In this document: piece by piece, positions 14,851 to 23,842 of the stretch | Layout of the letters: the number at the start of each line of letters is the position of its first letter | Position numbering within the stretch: position 1 is the stretch's first letter | From: Krasilnikovia cinnamomea | Lineage (GTDB): Bacteria > Actinomycetota > Actinomycetes > Mycobacteriales > Micromonosporaceae | Direction: 5' to 3' | NCBI RefSeq assembly: GCF_004217545.1 | Contig: NZ_SHKY01000001.1 | Span: forward strand, 248,001-312,000 | DNA: 64,000 nucleotides | Notes under the pieces: generated by a model | Database searches by the model: none | Told to the model about the DNA's origin: nothing | The model's input: only the letters and a program-made list of their open reading frames with translations | Translations under genes and position numbers: made by a program

Positions 14851-17082
14851 GTGCGGTTCGGCGGCCTGTGGCGTTGGTGGCTGGCGGTGGGCGTGCTGTC
14901 CATCGGCGGCTACTTCCTGCTGCCCGACCACAGCCTGCCGCGCAGCATCGCGTACAATCTCACCGGTTTCATCTCCAGCGTCCTGATCCTGCTGGCCGTG
15001 CGGCTGCACAAGCCGCAGCGGCGCAACATCTGGATCTGGTTCGCCGTCGGACAGCTCATCTGGGTCGTCGGGGACGTGGTCTTCGACTACTACCGGCTGG
15101 CGCTGGACGAGGAGCCGTACCCGTCGCTGGCGGACGTGTTCTACCTGTTCGCGTACCCGATGATGATCTTCGGGTTGATCCTGCTGGTCCGCGGTGGCCA
15201 GCGGCTGGCCCGCCGCGACGTCGCCGGGTTGATCGACGCCGGGATCGTCGGCACCGGTCTGGGCCTGGTGTTCTGGGTCTTCGTCATGGAGCCGATCGCG
15301 GCCGGCACCTCCGCGTCGTTGCTGGAGCAGGCGGTCAGCGACGCCTACCCGGCCATGGACGCGGTGATGCTGGCGCTGCTGGCCCGCCTGTTCCTCGGCA
15401 GTGCGAAACCCACCATGAGCTCCCGGCTGCTCGGCGGCGCCGCGCTGGCGCTGCTGGCCGCCGACGTCGCGTTCTCGGTGATCAGCCTGCACACCGACTA
15501 CGACGTCGGGTTCATCGACGCGGGCTGGCTGCTGTCCTACGTGCTGTGGGCGGCCGCCGCGCTGCACCCGTCGATGCGCACCACCGGGGAGGCGCCGGTC
15601 ACCGGCACCATCCACGTGGGGCGGCGCCGGCTCTGGCTGCTCGGCGCCTGCTCCCTCATCGCGCCCGCCATGCTGCTGGTGCCCGACGTCGCCGCGAACG
15701 GCCGGGACCGGATCGCCATCGCCTTCTCCGCCGGGATCCTGTTCCTGCTCGTCGTGCTGCGCATGTCCGGTTTCGTGGCCGAGGTGCAGCGCCAGTCCGG
15801 CCAGCTGCAGGAGCTGGCGATGCGCGACGACCTCACCGGGCTGGCGAACCGGCGCCGGTTCGAGGAGGCGCTGCGCGCCGAGTTCGCCACGGGCTTGCCG
15901 CAGGTGGCCCTGTTCGACCTCAACGGCTTCAAGGACGTCAACGACCGGTTCGGTCACGCCGTCGGCGACGAGCTGCTGACGATCGTGGCCAGCCGGATCA
16001 CCAGCGTGCTGCGCCCCGACGCGATGGTGGCCCGGATGGGCGGCGACGAGTTCGCCGTGCTCATCCCGAACGCCTCCGACCGCGCGGGCGACGCCGTGGT
16101 ACGCCGGCTCGCCGCCACGTTCCACGCCCCGGTGCACGCCGGGCAGCAGGACCTGCTGGTCGGCGCCAGCATCGGGATCGCCGGTGCGGAGGGCGCGGAC
16201 GGCCCGATGGAGGTGCTGCGCCGCGCCGACGTCGCCATGTACGAGGCGAAGGGCACCGGCAAGCCGTTCCACCGCTTCACCACGGAGCTGGACCAGCATT
16301 CCACCGAGCAGGCGCGGCTGGGCGCCGAGCTGCGGGCCGCCCTGGACGCGGACCAGTTCCAGCTCGTGTACCAGCCGATCGTGTCCCTGCCGACGGGATC
16401 GCTGGCGTCGGTCGAGGCGCTGGTGCGCTGGGTGCACCCCGAGCGGGGCTGGGTCTCGCCCGCCGAGTTCGTCCCGGTGGCCGAGCAGAACGGGCTGATC
16501 GTGGAGCTGGGCGCGTGGATCCTGCGTACCGCCTGCACCCAGGCCGCGGACTGGCGGGCCCGGCTGGGGACGCGCGCCCCCGCGCGGGTGAACGTCAACG
16601 TGTCGGCGCGCCAGCTGGCCGAGCCGGGCTTCGCCGACGTGGTGTCGGCCGCGCTGGCCGACAGCGGGCTGCCGCCGTCCTGCCTGGTGGTCGAGGTGAC
16701 CGAGACGGCCGTGTTCGAGGGCGGCCGGGCCCTGGAGACGCTGCACGAGCTGCACGCGCTGGGTGTGCTGGTCGCGCTGGACGACTTCGGCACCGGGCAC
16801 TCGTCGCTCGGCCTGCTGCAGACCGTCCCCGTGGACGTGCTGAAGGTCGACAAGTCGTTCGTCGACAACATCACCATGGCGGGCCGCCACGCGGTCATCG
16901 CGACCGCCCTGATCAACGTGAGCACCGGCCTGGGGCTGACCGCCGTGGCCGAGGGTGTGGAGACCGCCGAGCAGGCCGCCGAGCTGCACCGGCTCGGCTA
17001 CCGGCTGGCCCAGGGGTACCACTTCGGCAAGCCGGTCGCCGAGCCCGACTTCGGCACCGCCGAGGTCACCGCGGTGGTCTGA
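14851..17082 (+). CDS. Membrane GGDEF-EAL cyclic-di-GMP enzyme
   Basis: 743 aa. About eight or nine hydrophobic segments fill residues 1-310. A GGDEF domain with intact GGDEF motif lies near residue 396, and an EAL domain from about 490 keeps VEALVRW, DDFGTGHSS, KVDKSFV and AEGVETAEQ. Both diguanylate cyclase and phosphodiesterase activities are therefore plausible. The usual inhibitory-site RxxD before GGDEF is not present (RPDA), so product inhibition may be missing. The GTG at 14851 is taken as the start because the first membrane helix follows at once. No sensor domain other than the membrane region is visible. A perfect stem-loop follows the gene. Confidence 0.9.
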   Translation: MRFGGLWRWWLAVGVLSIGGYFLLPDHSLPRSIAYNLTGFISSVLILLAVRLHKPQRRNIWIWFAVGQLIWVVGDVVFDYYRLALDEEPYPSLADVFYLFAYPMMIFGLILLVRGGQRLARRDVAGLIDAGIVGTGLGLVFWVFVMEPIAAGTSASLLEQAVSDAYPAMDAVMLALLARLFLGSAKPTMSSRLLGGAALALLAADVAFSVISLHTDYDVGFIDAGWLLSYVLWAAAALHPSMRTTGEAPVTGTIHVGRRRLWLLGACSLIAPAMLLVPDVAANGRDRIAIAFSAGILFLLVVLRMSGFVAEVQRQSGQLQELAMRDDLTGLANRRRFEEALRAEFATGLPQVALFDLNGFKDVNDRFGHAVGDELLTIVASRITSVLRPDAMVARMGGDEFAVLIPNASDRAGDAVVRRLAATFHAPVHAGQQDLLVGASIGIAGAEGADGPMEVLRRADVAMYEAKGTGKPFHRFTTELDQHSTEQARLGAELRAALDADQFQLVYQPIVSLPTGSLASVEALVRWVHPERGWVSPAEFVPVAEQNGLIVELGAWILRTACTQAADWRARLGTRAPARVNVNVSARQLAEPGFADVVSAALADSGLPPSCLVVEVTETAVFEGGRALETLHELHALGVLVALDDFGTGHSSLGLLQTVPVDVLKVDKSFVDNITMAGRHAVIATALINVSTGLGLTAVAEGVETAEQAAELHRLGYRLAQGYHFGKPVAEPDFGTAEVTAVV

Positions 17083-17119
17083 GTCGCCGCCGCCTCAGGG
17101 TCGGCGGATGACCCCGGGG

Positions 17120-17152
17120 GCGCCGCCGGGCCGTGGCCCGGCCCGGCGGCGC
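17120..17152. terminator. Bidirectional stem-loop terminator
   Basis: A perfect 14-bp GC stem with a 5-nt loop lies between the convergent GGDEF-EAL and M1 peptidase genes. There is no T-tract, as is common in high-GC actinobacteria. Confidence 0.7.
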
Positions 17153-17160
17153 AGGGTGGA

Positions 17161-18669
17161 TCAGTGACCGGACAGCAGGGCGTGCGCCCGCTGGATCGCC
17201 GCCCAGGACTTCGGCTGGTGCGGCGCGGCCGCGCGCAGCGAGGCCGCCGAGGCCGCCGGGGCGGTCGCCACGTCCGGCTTCGCCGGGGTGAACAGCCACG
17301 TCTGGAACAGCGCGTCGAGCTCCTTGCCGGAGATCCGCTCGGCGAGCGCCACGAACTCGTCCGTGGTGCCGTTGCCGTACCGGTGGGTGGTGGTCCAGGT
17401 GCGCACGATGTCGAAGAACGCGGTGTCGCCGACGGCCAGCCGCAGCTGGTGCAGGGTCATGGCGCCCCGGTCGTACACGGCGCCGTCGAAGACGTCCGCG
17501 GCGCCCGGGTCGCCCGGCTTGACCGACCAGAACGGGCTGTCCGCCGGGTAGTGGGCGTACGTGTAGTCGAAGATCTCCTGCGCGGTGCCCTCGCCCTGGG
17601 CCTGCGACCAGAGCCACTCGGCGTAGCTGGCGAAGCCCTCGTTGAGCCAGATGTGCTTCCACTGGGCCACCGAGACGGAGTCACCGAACCACTGGTGGGC
17701 GAGCTCGTGCACGACCACGTACGTGTTCGAGCCGCCGCGGAAGAACCGGGCCGAATACACCGGCCGGGTCTGGTTCTCCAGGGCGAAGCTGATCGCCCCG
17801 GGCGGCGCGACGACCCCGCCCTGCGCCTCGAAGGGGTACGGCCCGAACAGGCCGCTCTCCCAGTCGATCACCTCGGCGGTGCGTTCGACGCTGGCCCGGG
17901 CGGCGTCGGCGTAGTCCGGCGCCAGCAGCTGGGAGTACGCGGTGAGCACCGGCTGGCCGTTCGGGGCGGTGTCGGTGCGCAGGTCGTACTGGCCGATGGC
18001 GAGGAAGGCCAGGTAGGTGGCCATCGGCTTGACCGAGCGCCAGCTCCACCGGGTCCAGCCGAGGATCTCGGGTGACGGCGGCCGCGACTGCACGCCGTTG
18101 CTGATCGCCTCGACCCCGTCCGGGACGCTGACGGAGACGTCGAAGGTGGCCTTGTCCGCCGGGTGGTCGTTGGCGGGGAACCACCACCAGGACATCTCGG
18201 GCTCGCCGACGGCCAGGGCGCCGTCGGGGGTCTTCGTCCACGCGGTGGACCCGGCGGCCCGCTTGCTGGAGGGCACCCCCGAGTACTGCACCACGACGGT
18301 CATCGGCTGCCCGGCGGCGAGTCCGCGCGGCGGGGTGACGACGAGCTCGTGGTCGCCGGTGCGGGCGGCGGTCGCGACCCGGTTGTTCACCCGCACGCTC
18401 GTGACGTCCAGGATGAAGTCCAGGTTGAAGCTGCTCAGGTCCTGGGTGGCGGTGGCCAGGATGGTGGTGGTGCCGGTCAGCGTGTCGGTGTCGGGGTAGT
18501 AGCGCAGCCGGATGTCGTAGTGCGAGACGTCGTACCCGGAGTTGCCGTAGTCCGGGAAGTACTCGTCTCCCAGGCCGGGCGCGCCCGGTGCGGGGGCGGC
18601 CAGGGCGGGCAGGGTGGTCCCCGCGAGGGTGGCGGCTGTGGCGATCAGGGCCACGAGCGCTCGTCGCAC
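17161..18669 (-). CDS. Secreted M1-family zinc metallopeptidase (aminopeptidase N-like)
   Basis: 502 aa. A signal peptide spans residues 1-24 with an ALA-AP cleavage region. The zinc motif is HELAH at 321-325 with the third ligand Glu344 (WLNEGFASYA). The substrate-binding block is ALENQ at 296-300 in place of the usual GAMEN. It is shorter than classical aminopeptidase N because the C-terminal helical domain is missing, as in other compact actinobacterial M1 enzymes. It should act outside the membrane on peptides or a cell-surface protein. The GTG start at 18669 follows AGGACC. Confidence 0.9.
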   Translation of the reverse strand: MRRALVALIATAATLAGTTLPALAAPAPGAPGLGDEYFPDYGNSGYDVSHYDIRLRYYPDTDTLTGTTTILATATQDLSSFNLDFILDVTSVRVNNRVATAARTGDHELVVTPPRGLAAGQPMTVVVQYSGVPSSKRAAGSTAWTKTPDGALAVGEPEMSWWWFPANDHPADKATFDVSVSVPDGVEAISNGVQSRPPSPEILGWTRWSWRSVKPMATYLAFLAIGQYDLRTDTAPNGQPVLTAYSQLLAPDYADAARASVERTAEVIDWESGLFGPYPFEAQGGVVAPPGAISFALENQTRPVYSARFFRGGSNTYVVVHELAHQWFGDSVSVAQWKHIWLNEGFASYAEWLWSQAQGEGTAQEIFDYTYAHYPADSPFWSVKPGDPGAADVFDGAVYDRGAMTLHQLRLAVGDTAFFDIVRTWTTTHRYGNGTTDEFVALAERISGKELDALFQTWLFTPAKPDVATAPAASAASLRAAAPHQPKSWAAIQRAHALLSGH

Positions 18670-18761
18670 GGTGCCAGGTCCTTCCGTCGGCGGACCGGAT
18701 CGCGGTCCGACAGGTCAGAGGGTCATCCCGAACCTATCGGAGTTCATCGATGCGTGGTGGG

Positions 18762-18959
18762 TCAGTCGTCGGTCACCGAGATCACCGCGGCGGGGCAGCG
18801 CAGCACCGCCTGCCGGACCGCCTCGTGCTGCTCCGCCGGCGGCGCGGGGTCGCGCAGCACCACGACCGCCTCGTCCGGATCCTGGTCGAAGACGGCCGGA
18901 GCGGTCAGCGCGCACATCCCCGACCCGATGCACAGACTGGTGTCCACGGCGACCTTCAT
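18762..18959 (-). CDS. Small [3Fe-4S]/[4Fe-4S]-type ferredoxin
   Basis: 65 aa. The N-terminal cluster motif is CIGSGMC followed by ALTAPAVFDQD, with the last Cys in LRCPAAVI. The second Cys of the classic CxxC is missing, which is typical of the single-cluster ferredoxins that feed actinobacterial cytochromes P450. No P450 gene is adjacent. The ATG at 18959 has a good GGAGGG site, and a TACCTT box lies just upstream. Electron carrier in the cytoplasm; partner unknown. Confidence 0.88.
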   Translation of the reverse strand: MKVAVDTSLCIGSGMCALTAPAVFDQDPDEAVVVLRDPAPPAEQHEAVRQAVLRCPAAVISVTDD

Positions 18960-19222
18960 CGGACCCTCCACAAGGTACGGACAGAAGGTGACCGGACCAA
19001 CACTGCCCGTCGGTTCGACATCGGTCAATGCCGCAGGGGGACGCCACCCGGGATGATCACTGCCACATCATCCCGCCGGAAAAATCCGACTGTCCCCACG
19101 CCGGGGGACGGAAACCCTACATATCTGCCCGCCGACTCCTCGCTGCTCCTAGCCTGTGTGTCGAACCGCCAGCCCACCGGTGGTGTACACACTGGGGACG
19201 ACCACGAGCGCCGGAGTTAGAC
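18960..19222. other. 263-nt divergent intergenic region
   Basis: It carries outward signals for both neighbours: TACCTT near 18976 (minus strand, ferredoxin) and TAGCCT near 19152 (plus strand). An inverted repeat at about 19157-19192 (GTGTGT and ACACAC ends) lies in the leader of the ferric-reductase-like gene. I see no gene in it. Confidence 0.4.
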
Positions 19223-20566
19223 ATGACGGTCACCCGCCACCCGACCCGCACCTCCTCCCTGCCCCAGGCCACGCTGGCCCGTGCGGTCCTGTGGGCCGCG
19301 CTCGCGGTCAACGTGCTGATCGTGTGGGTGATGTTCTTCGCCGCCCCGCCGTCGAAGAACGGCGTGCTGGCCGCGGGCAAGTTCATCGGCCTGCACGCCG
19401 CCCTGCTGATCTTCCTGCAGCTGATCCTCGTGGCCCGGGTGCCGTGGCTGGACCGGCGCATCGGCATGGACCGGCTCACCTCGTGGCACCGCTGGGTCGG
19501 CTTCACGCTGTTCTGGGCGCTGGTCACCCACGCGATGCTGATCGTGGCGGGCTTCTCCGTCCTCGACAAGGTCTCGCCGTTCAAGACCTACGCCGCCCTG
19601 GCCGGGGTGCCCGCGTCGCTGATCGGCATGCTCGCGCTGTTCCTCATGATGGTCGCGGTCGCCGCGTCGATCCGGGCCGCCCGGCGCCGCGTGCAGTACG
19701 AGACCTGGCACGCCATCCACCTCGTGCTGTACTTCGCGCTCGCGCTCGCCCTGGTGCACCAGTTCCTGGAGGGCACGACGTTTCGCACCTCGGCGCTCAC
19801 GACGGCGTACTGGTGGACGCTGTGGGTGTTCGCGGTCGGCGCCTTCCTCACCGGCCGGGTGATCATGCCGCTGTGGCGCAACAGCCGCCACCAGCTGCGC
19901 GTCGCCGCGGTCGTGCCCGAGTCGGACAACACCGTCTCGGTGCACGTGACCGGCCGCCGCCTCGACGAGATGCCCGCCCTGGCGGGACAGTTCATGATCT
20001 GGCGGTTCCCCGGGTTCCGCTCGTGGTGGCAGGTGAACCCGTTCTCCCTGTCCGCCGCGCCCGACGGCCGCTCGCTGCGGCTCACCGCCAAGGCCGTCGG
20101 CACCGGCAGCGCCGGGCTGCGCGACCTCCCGGTCGGCACCCGGGTCTTCGCCGAGGGCCCGTACGGCGCGTTCACCGCGCTGCAGCGCACCCGCGAGACC
20201 ACGCTGCTCATCGCAGGCGGGATCGGCGTCACCCCGATCCGGGCACTGCTCGACGACCCGACCCTGACCGGCGACATCGTCGTGCTGTACCGGGTGCACA
20301 CCGAGGCCGACGCGGTGCTGCTGGCCGAGATGCGGGCGATCGCCGCCACCCGGGGCGCGCGGCTGCACCTGCTCACCGGCCGCACCGGGCCGGGCAACCA
20401 GCCGCTGAGCCCGGACGGGCTGCGCGCCCTGGTCCCCGACATCACCGAACGCGACGTGTACGTGTGCGGCCCCAACGCCATGACGAATGCGGTGCTGGCC
20501 AGCCTGCGCACCCTCGGCGTGCCCAGACGTCAGGTGCACGCCGAACGGTTCGCGCTGGCCAGCTGA
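19223..20566 (+). CDS. Ferric-reductase-like membrane flavocytochrome with FAD/NAD(P)H domain
   Basis: 447 aa. Residues 1-215 contain about six membrane segments with His residues spaced as in haem-binding ferric reductase domains (SWHRWVGF, THAMLIV, HAIHLVL, HQFLEG). Residues 220-320 are an FAD-binding barrel (NPFSLSAAP). Residues 325-447 are the NAD(P)-binding part (GGIGVTPIRALL, CGPNAMT). It likely moves electrons from NAD(P)H through FAD and haem across the membrane. ATG 19223 follows GGAGT. A TAGCCT box lies about 70 nt upstream, within a leader containing GTGTGT/ACACAC inverted repeats. Confidence 0.85.
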   Translation: MTVTRHPTRTSSLPQATLARAVLWAALAVNVLIVWVMFFAAPPSKNGVLAAGKFIGLHAALLIFLQLILVARVPWLDRRIGMDRLTSWHRWVGFTLFWALVTHAMLIVAGFSVLDKVSPFKTYAALAGVPASLIGMLALFLMMVAVAASIRAARRRVQYETWHAIHLVLYFALALALVHQFLEGTTFRTSALTTAYWWTLWVFAVGAFLTGRVIMPLWRNSRHQLRVAAVVPESDNTVSVHVTGRRLDEMPALAGQFMIWRFPGFRSWWQVNPFSLSAAPDGRSLRLTAKAVGTGSAGLRDLPVGTRVFAEGPYGAFTALQRTRETTLLIAGGIGVTPIRALLDDPTLTGDIVVLYRVHTEADAVLLAEMRAIAATRGARLHLLTGRTGPGNQPLSPDGLRALVPDITERDVYVCGPNAMTNAVLASLRTLGVPRRQVHAERFALAS

Positions 20567-20627
20567 GTCCTGGCCAGCTGAGTCCTGGCCAGCTGAATCT
20601 GGCCGGCTGAATCTGGCCGGCTGAGTC
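20560..20627 (+). repeat. Short tandem repeats at the 3' end of the flavocytochrome gene
   Basis: The segment containing the stop codon is repeated: three copies related to CTGGCCAGCTGAGTC, then two of a diverged CTGGCCGGCTGAATC form. The repeats carry extra in-phase TGA codons and run directly into the terminator. Confidence 0.8.
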
Positions 20628-20669
20628 GTTTCGCCGGCCGCCGGGAGGCGGGCGGCCGGCGAAACTTTT
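20628..20669 (+). terminator. Strong intrinsic terminator
   Basis: A perfect 15-bp stem (20628-20642 with 20651-20665) and an 8-nt loop, followed by TTTT. It ends the flavocytochrome transcript and insulates the acyl-CoA ligase gene. Confidence 0.9.
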
Positions 20670-20782
20670 CCGCCTGCGAAGACCTAGGGAAACTTGCGCG
20701 GCGCGATGGTTTCGCCAGCGGGTTCGGCATGTTGGGATGGGACGGTCGTCACACCCCCGGACACCGCGAGGAGACCGCCGCG

Positions 20783-22330
20783 ATGCTCAACCTCTCCGTC
20801 CTGCTGGAGGACAGCGCCCGCCACTACCCCGACCGGGCCGCGGTCGTGCTGGGACCGCAGCGCCTGACGTACGCGCAGGTCGACGCGGCAGCGAACCAGG
20901 TGGCGAACCTGCTGGTGTCGCGCGGCATCCGCCCCGGCGACAAGGTCGCGCTGTCCTGCCCGAACCTGCCGTACTTCCCGGTGATCTACTACGGGATCCT
21001 CAAGGCGGGCGCCGTGGTGGTTCCGCTGAACGTGCTGCTCAAGGGCCGGGAGGTCGCGTACCACCTGACCGACAGCGAGGCCAAGGCGTACTTCTGCTTC
21101 GAGGGCACGGCCGAGCTGGCCATGGGCGCCGAGGGCCACGCCGGGTTCGACCAGGTGCCGGGCTGCGAGCACTTCTTCCTCGTCACCGCCGACCCGGCCG
21201 CCGCGTCACCGATCGAGGGCGCCGAGACGTTCGGGGCCGCGGTCGCCGGGCAGTCGCCGGCCTTCGAGTCCGTGCTGGCCGCCGAGACCGACCCGGCCGT
21301 CATCCTCTACACCAGCGGCACCACGGGGCAGGCCAAGGGCGCCGAGCTGTCCCACTCGAACCTGCTGGTGAACGCGCTGACCTGCAACCGGCTGTTCCAG
21401 AGCACGCCGGGCACCGACACCCACCTGCTGGTGCTGCCGCTGTTCCACTCGTTCGGCTCGACCGTCCAGATGAACGGCGGCTTCGCGGTCGCGGCCACCC
21501 TGGTGCTGCTGCCGCGCTTCGAGCCCGCCGCCGCCGTGAAGATCTTCGAGCAGGAGGAGATCACCTACTTCGCGGGCGTGCCCACGATGTACTGGGGGCT
21601 GCTCAACGCGCTCACCGACGACGTGGACGTCGAGCGGATCGCCCGCAACCTGCGGGTCGCCGTCTCCGGCGGCGCGAGCCTGCCGGTCGAGATCATCAAG
21701 CAGGTCAAGGAGCGGCTCGGCGTGCAGATCCTGGAGGGCTACGGCCTGTCCGAGACCTCGCCGGTGGCCACGTTCTCCGACCCCGACCGCGAGCCGCGCC
21801 CCGGGTCGATCGGCATCCCGATCTGGGGCGTCGAACTCAAGCTCATCGACGAGAACTGGAAGACCGTCGAGGGCGCCGACGAGGTCGGCGAGATCGCCAT
21901 CCGGGGCCACAACATCATGCGCGGCTACTACAACCGGCCCGAGGCCACCGCCGAGGTGATGAACAACGGCTGGTTCCGTACGGGTGACCTGGCCCGCCGG
22001 GACTCCGACGGCTTCTACTACATCGTCGACCGCGCCAAGGACATGATCATCCGTGGTGGCTTCAACGTGTACCCGCGCGAGATCGAGGAGGTCCTCATGA
22101 CCCATGAGGGCGTCTCGCTGGCCGCGGTCATCGGCGTGCCGCACCCCCAGCACGGCGAGGAGGTCAAGGCGTACGTCATCCGCACCCCGAACGCCACGGT
22201 CACCGAGGAGGAACTGGTCGGCTGGGCCAGGGAACAGATGGCGGCGTACAAGTACCCGCGCATCGTCACCTTCGTGGACACACTGCCCATGACGGCCACG
22301 GGCAAGCTGCTCAAGCGCCAACTGAGCTGA
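20783..22330 (+). CDS. Acyl-CoA ligase (AMP-forming, fatty-acid type)
   Basis: 515 aa, the normal length of the AMP-binding (ANL) family. Seen: the phosphate loop YTSGTTGQAKG near residue 175, GYGLSETSP near 318, the TGDLARRD hinge, and the C-terminal catalytic Lys in TATGKLLKRQL. The overall pattern is that of long- or medium-chain fatty-acid CoA ligases; the chain length cannot be read. ATG 20783 follows GAGGAGA. Monocistronic between two stem-loops. Confidence 0.88.
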   Translation: MLNLSVLLEDSARHYPDRAAVVLGPQRLTYAQVDAAANQVANLLVSRGIRPGDKVALSCPNLPYFPVIYYGILKAGAVVVPLNVLLKGREVAYHLTDSEAKAYFCFEGTAELAMGAEGHAGFDQVPGCEHFFLVTADPAAASPIEGAETFGAAVAGQSPAFESVLAAETDPAVILYTSGTTGQAKGAELSHSNLLVNALTCNRLFQSTPGTDTHLLVLPLFHSFGSTVQMNGGFAVAATLVLLPRFEPAAAVKIFEQEEITYFAGVPTMYWGLLNALTDDVDVERIARNLRVAVSGGASLPVEIIKQVKERLGVQILEGYGLSETSPVATFSDPDREPRPGSIGIPIWGVELKLIDENWKTVEGADEVGEIAIRGHNIMRGYYNRPEATAEVMNNGWFRTGDLARRDSDGFYYIVDRAKDMIIRGGFNVYPREIEEVLMTHEGVSLAAVIGVPHPQHGEEVKAYVIRTPNATVTEEELVGWAREQMAAYKYPRIVTFVDTLPMTATGKLLKRQLS

Positions 22331-22345
22331 CTCATCCGTACGGAC

Positions 22346-22382
22346 GACGCGCCCGGGGGGACCATCCCGCCGGGCGCGCGTC
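22346..22382 (+). terminator. Imperfect GC stem-loop after the acyl-CoA ligase gene
   Basis: The arms GACGCGCCCGG and CCGGGCGCGCGTC pair with a 2-nt bulge. There is no T-tract. It separates the ligase gene from the pknG operon promoter. Confidence 0.45.
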
Positions 22383-22390
22383 GGTGTCCG

Positions 22391-22396
22391 TAGACT
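22391..22396 (+). promoter_or_regulatory. Candidate -10 box of the glnX-pknG operon
   Basis: TAGACT, which would give a leader of about 100 nt before the TTG start of the first gene. That is long for this window, where most starts are leaderless. No riboswitch fold was recognised in the leader. Confidence 0.4.
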
Positions 22397-22504
22397 CGGC
22401 GCCCACCCGGGATTCGGCCGGTCTCCGCGAAGATCATCTGTTGCGGCGGTGCCGCACAGTGTGAGGGTGACGGGTCGTTCCCCAATGGCATCGACGGAGG
22501 AAGC

Positions 22505-23842
22505 TTGCCCACCGCCCAGCTCGACCGGCCGAGGGCCACGCCGGACGTCACGCCGCCGGTCGGCAGCCGTGTCGCCCGGGTCCTGCGCCGGGTCGGCGCC
22601 CTGCGCCACACCTCCCCCGGCCGCCTGCAGCTGATCCTCGCCGCGCTGCTCACCCTGGGCCTGCTCACCGGGCTGGTCAGCGGGCTCGCCGCGCGCGCCG
22701 CGCAGACCGGCACCGCCGACCTCGGCGGCCGCGCCCAGCCGCTGCTCATCGAGGCCGAGACCATCTACTCGAAGCTGGCCGACGCGGACACCACGGCCGC
22801 GCAGGCGTTCCTCGCGGGCGGGCTGGAGCCGACCACGCTGACCGCCCGCTACGACGACGACCTGCGCCTGGCCACGGCCGCGCTGGCCTCGGCGGCCCGG
22901 CGGGTCCCGGCGGGCAGCGCCAGCGCCGACGCGGTGCACGAGCTGGCCACCGGCGTCGCCCGGTACGCCGCCCTGGTCGCCACGGCCCGCGCCAACAACC
23001 GGCAGGGGCTGCCGGTCGGCGCGGCGTACCTGTCGGCCGCCTCCACCCTCAACCGCGACACCCTGCTGCCCCAGGCGCAGACGCTGTTCCGCACCGCCCA
23101 GGACGAGGTCGACGCCGGGTACGGCGACGCCCGCAGCTCCGTCTGGGTGACGCTGCTGGTGCTGCTGATGGCGACGCTGCTGGTCACACTGCTGCTGGCC
23201 CAGCGGTACCTGAGCCGCACCACGCACCGCACCTTCAACCTGCCGCTGGTCGCCGCGACCGTGGTCGCCGCCGTGCTGGCGCTCGGCGCGGGCGGGCTGC
23301 TCGCCCACCAGCGGGCACACCTGCACAATGCGGACACCGACGGGTCGGCCCCGGTCGCCCGGCTCGCCGAGGCACGCATCCTGGCCCTGCGCCAGCGCGG
23401 CGACGAGGCGCTGACCCTGGTGGCCCGCAGCGGCAAGGGCGCGTACGAGGACGACTTCGGCGCGGCCGACCGGCAGGTACACGAGCTGCTCGACCAGCTC
23501 GCCGTCGAGCTGGACGGCCCGGCCGCCTCGGCGGTGGGCGACGCCACCCGGCTGCTGACCGCCTACGGCGCGGCGCACCGCAAGGTGCGTGCGCTGGACG
23601 ACGACGGCGACTACGACGACGCCGTCGACCTGGCCATCGGGGACGACACCTCCAGCACGTTCGGCGCGGCGACCGGTGCCATCGGCGCCGCGATGGACGA
23701 CCGCAAGGCCGCGTTCACCGCCGAGATCGGTACGGCCGGACGCGGCCTGGGGGTGCTGGCCGTGCTCGGGCCGCTGCTCGCCCTGCTGGTCTGCGCCCTG
23801 GCCGTCGTCGGCGTACGCCCCCGATTGGAGGAGTACCGGTGA
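22505..23842 (+). CDS. glnX: GlnX-like membrane relay protein
   Basis: 445 aa with four membrane segments (about residues 42-65, 212-232, 245-265 and 415-437). Two large helical outer loops give the topology reported for mycobacterial GlnX (Rv0412c). GlnX passes the signal from the amino-acid-binding lipoprotein GlnH to the cytoplasmic kinase PknG (known in mycobacteria). The TTG start at 22505 is preceded by GGAGGAAGC. The stop overlaps glnH by 4 nt (GTGA). Sequence identity to GlnX could not be measured; the call rests on topology, size and the glnH-pknG context. Confidence 0.8.
   Translation: MPTAQLDRPRATPDVTPPVGSRVARVLRRVGALRHTSPGRLQLILAALLTLGLLTGLVSGLAARAAQTGTADLGGRAQPLLIEAETIYSKLADADTTAAQAFLAGGLEPTTLTARYDDDLRLATAALASAARRVPAGSASADAVHELATGVARYAALVATARANNRQGLPVGAAYLSAASTLNRDTLLPQAQTLFRTAQDEVDAGYGDARSSVWVTLLVLLMATLLVTLLLAQRYLSRTTHRTFNLPLVAATVVAAVLALGAGGLLAHQRAHLHNADTDGSAPVARLAEARILALRQRGDEALTLVARSGKGAYEDDFGAADRQVHELLDQLAVELDGPAASAVGDATRLLTAYGAAHRKVRALDDDGDYDDAVDLAIGDDTSSTFGAATGAIGAAMDDRKAAFTAEIGTAGRGLGVLAVLGPLLALLVCALAVVGVRPRLEEYR

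Noticed and set aside
19028..19222. Longer N-terminus for the ferric-reductase-like protein
   Set aside because: The in-frame upstream sequence is not membrane-like, and ATG 19223 has the ribosome binding site.
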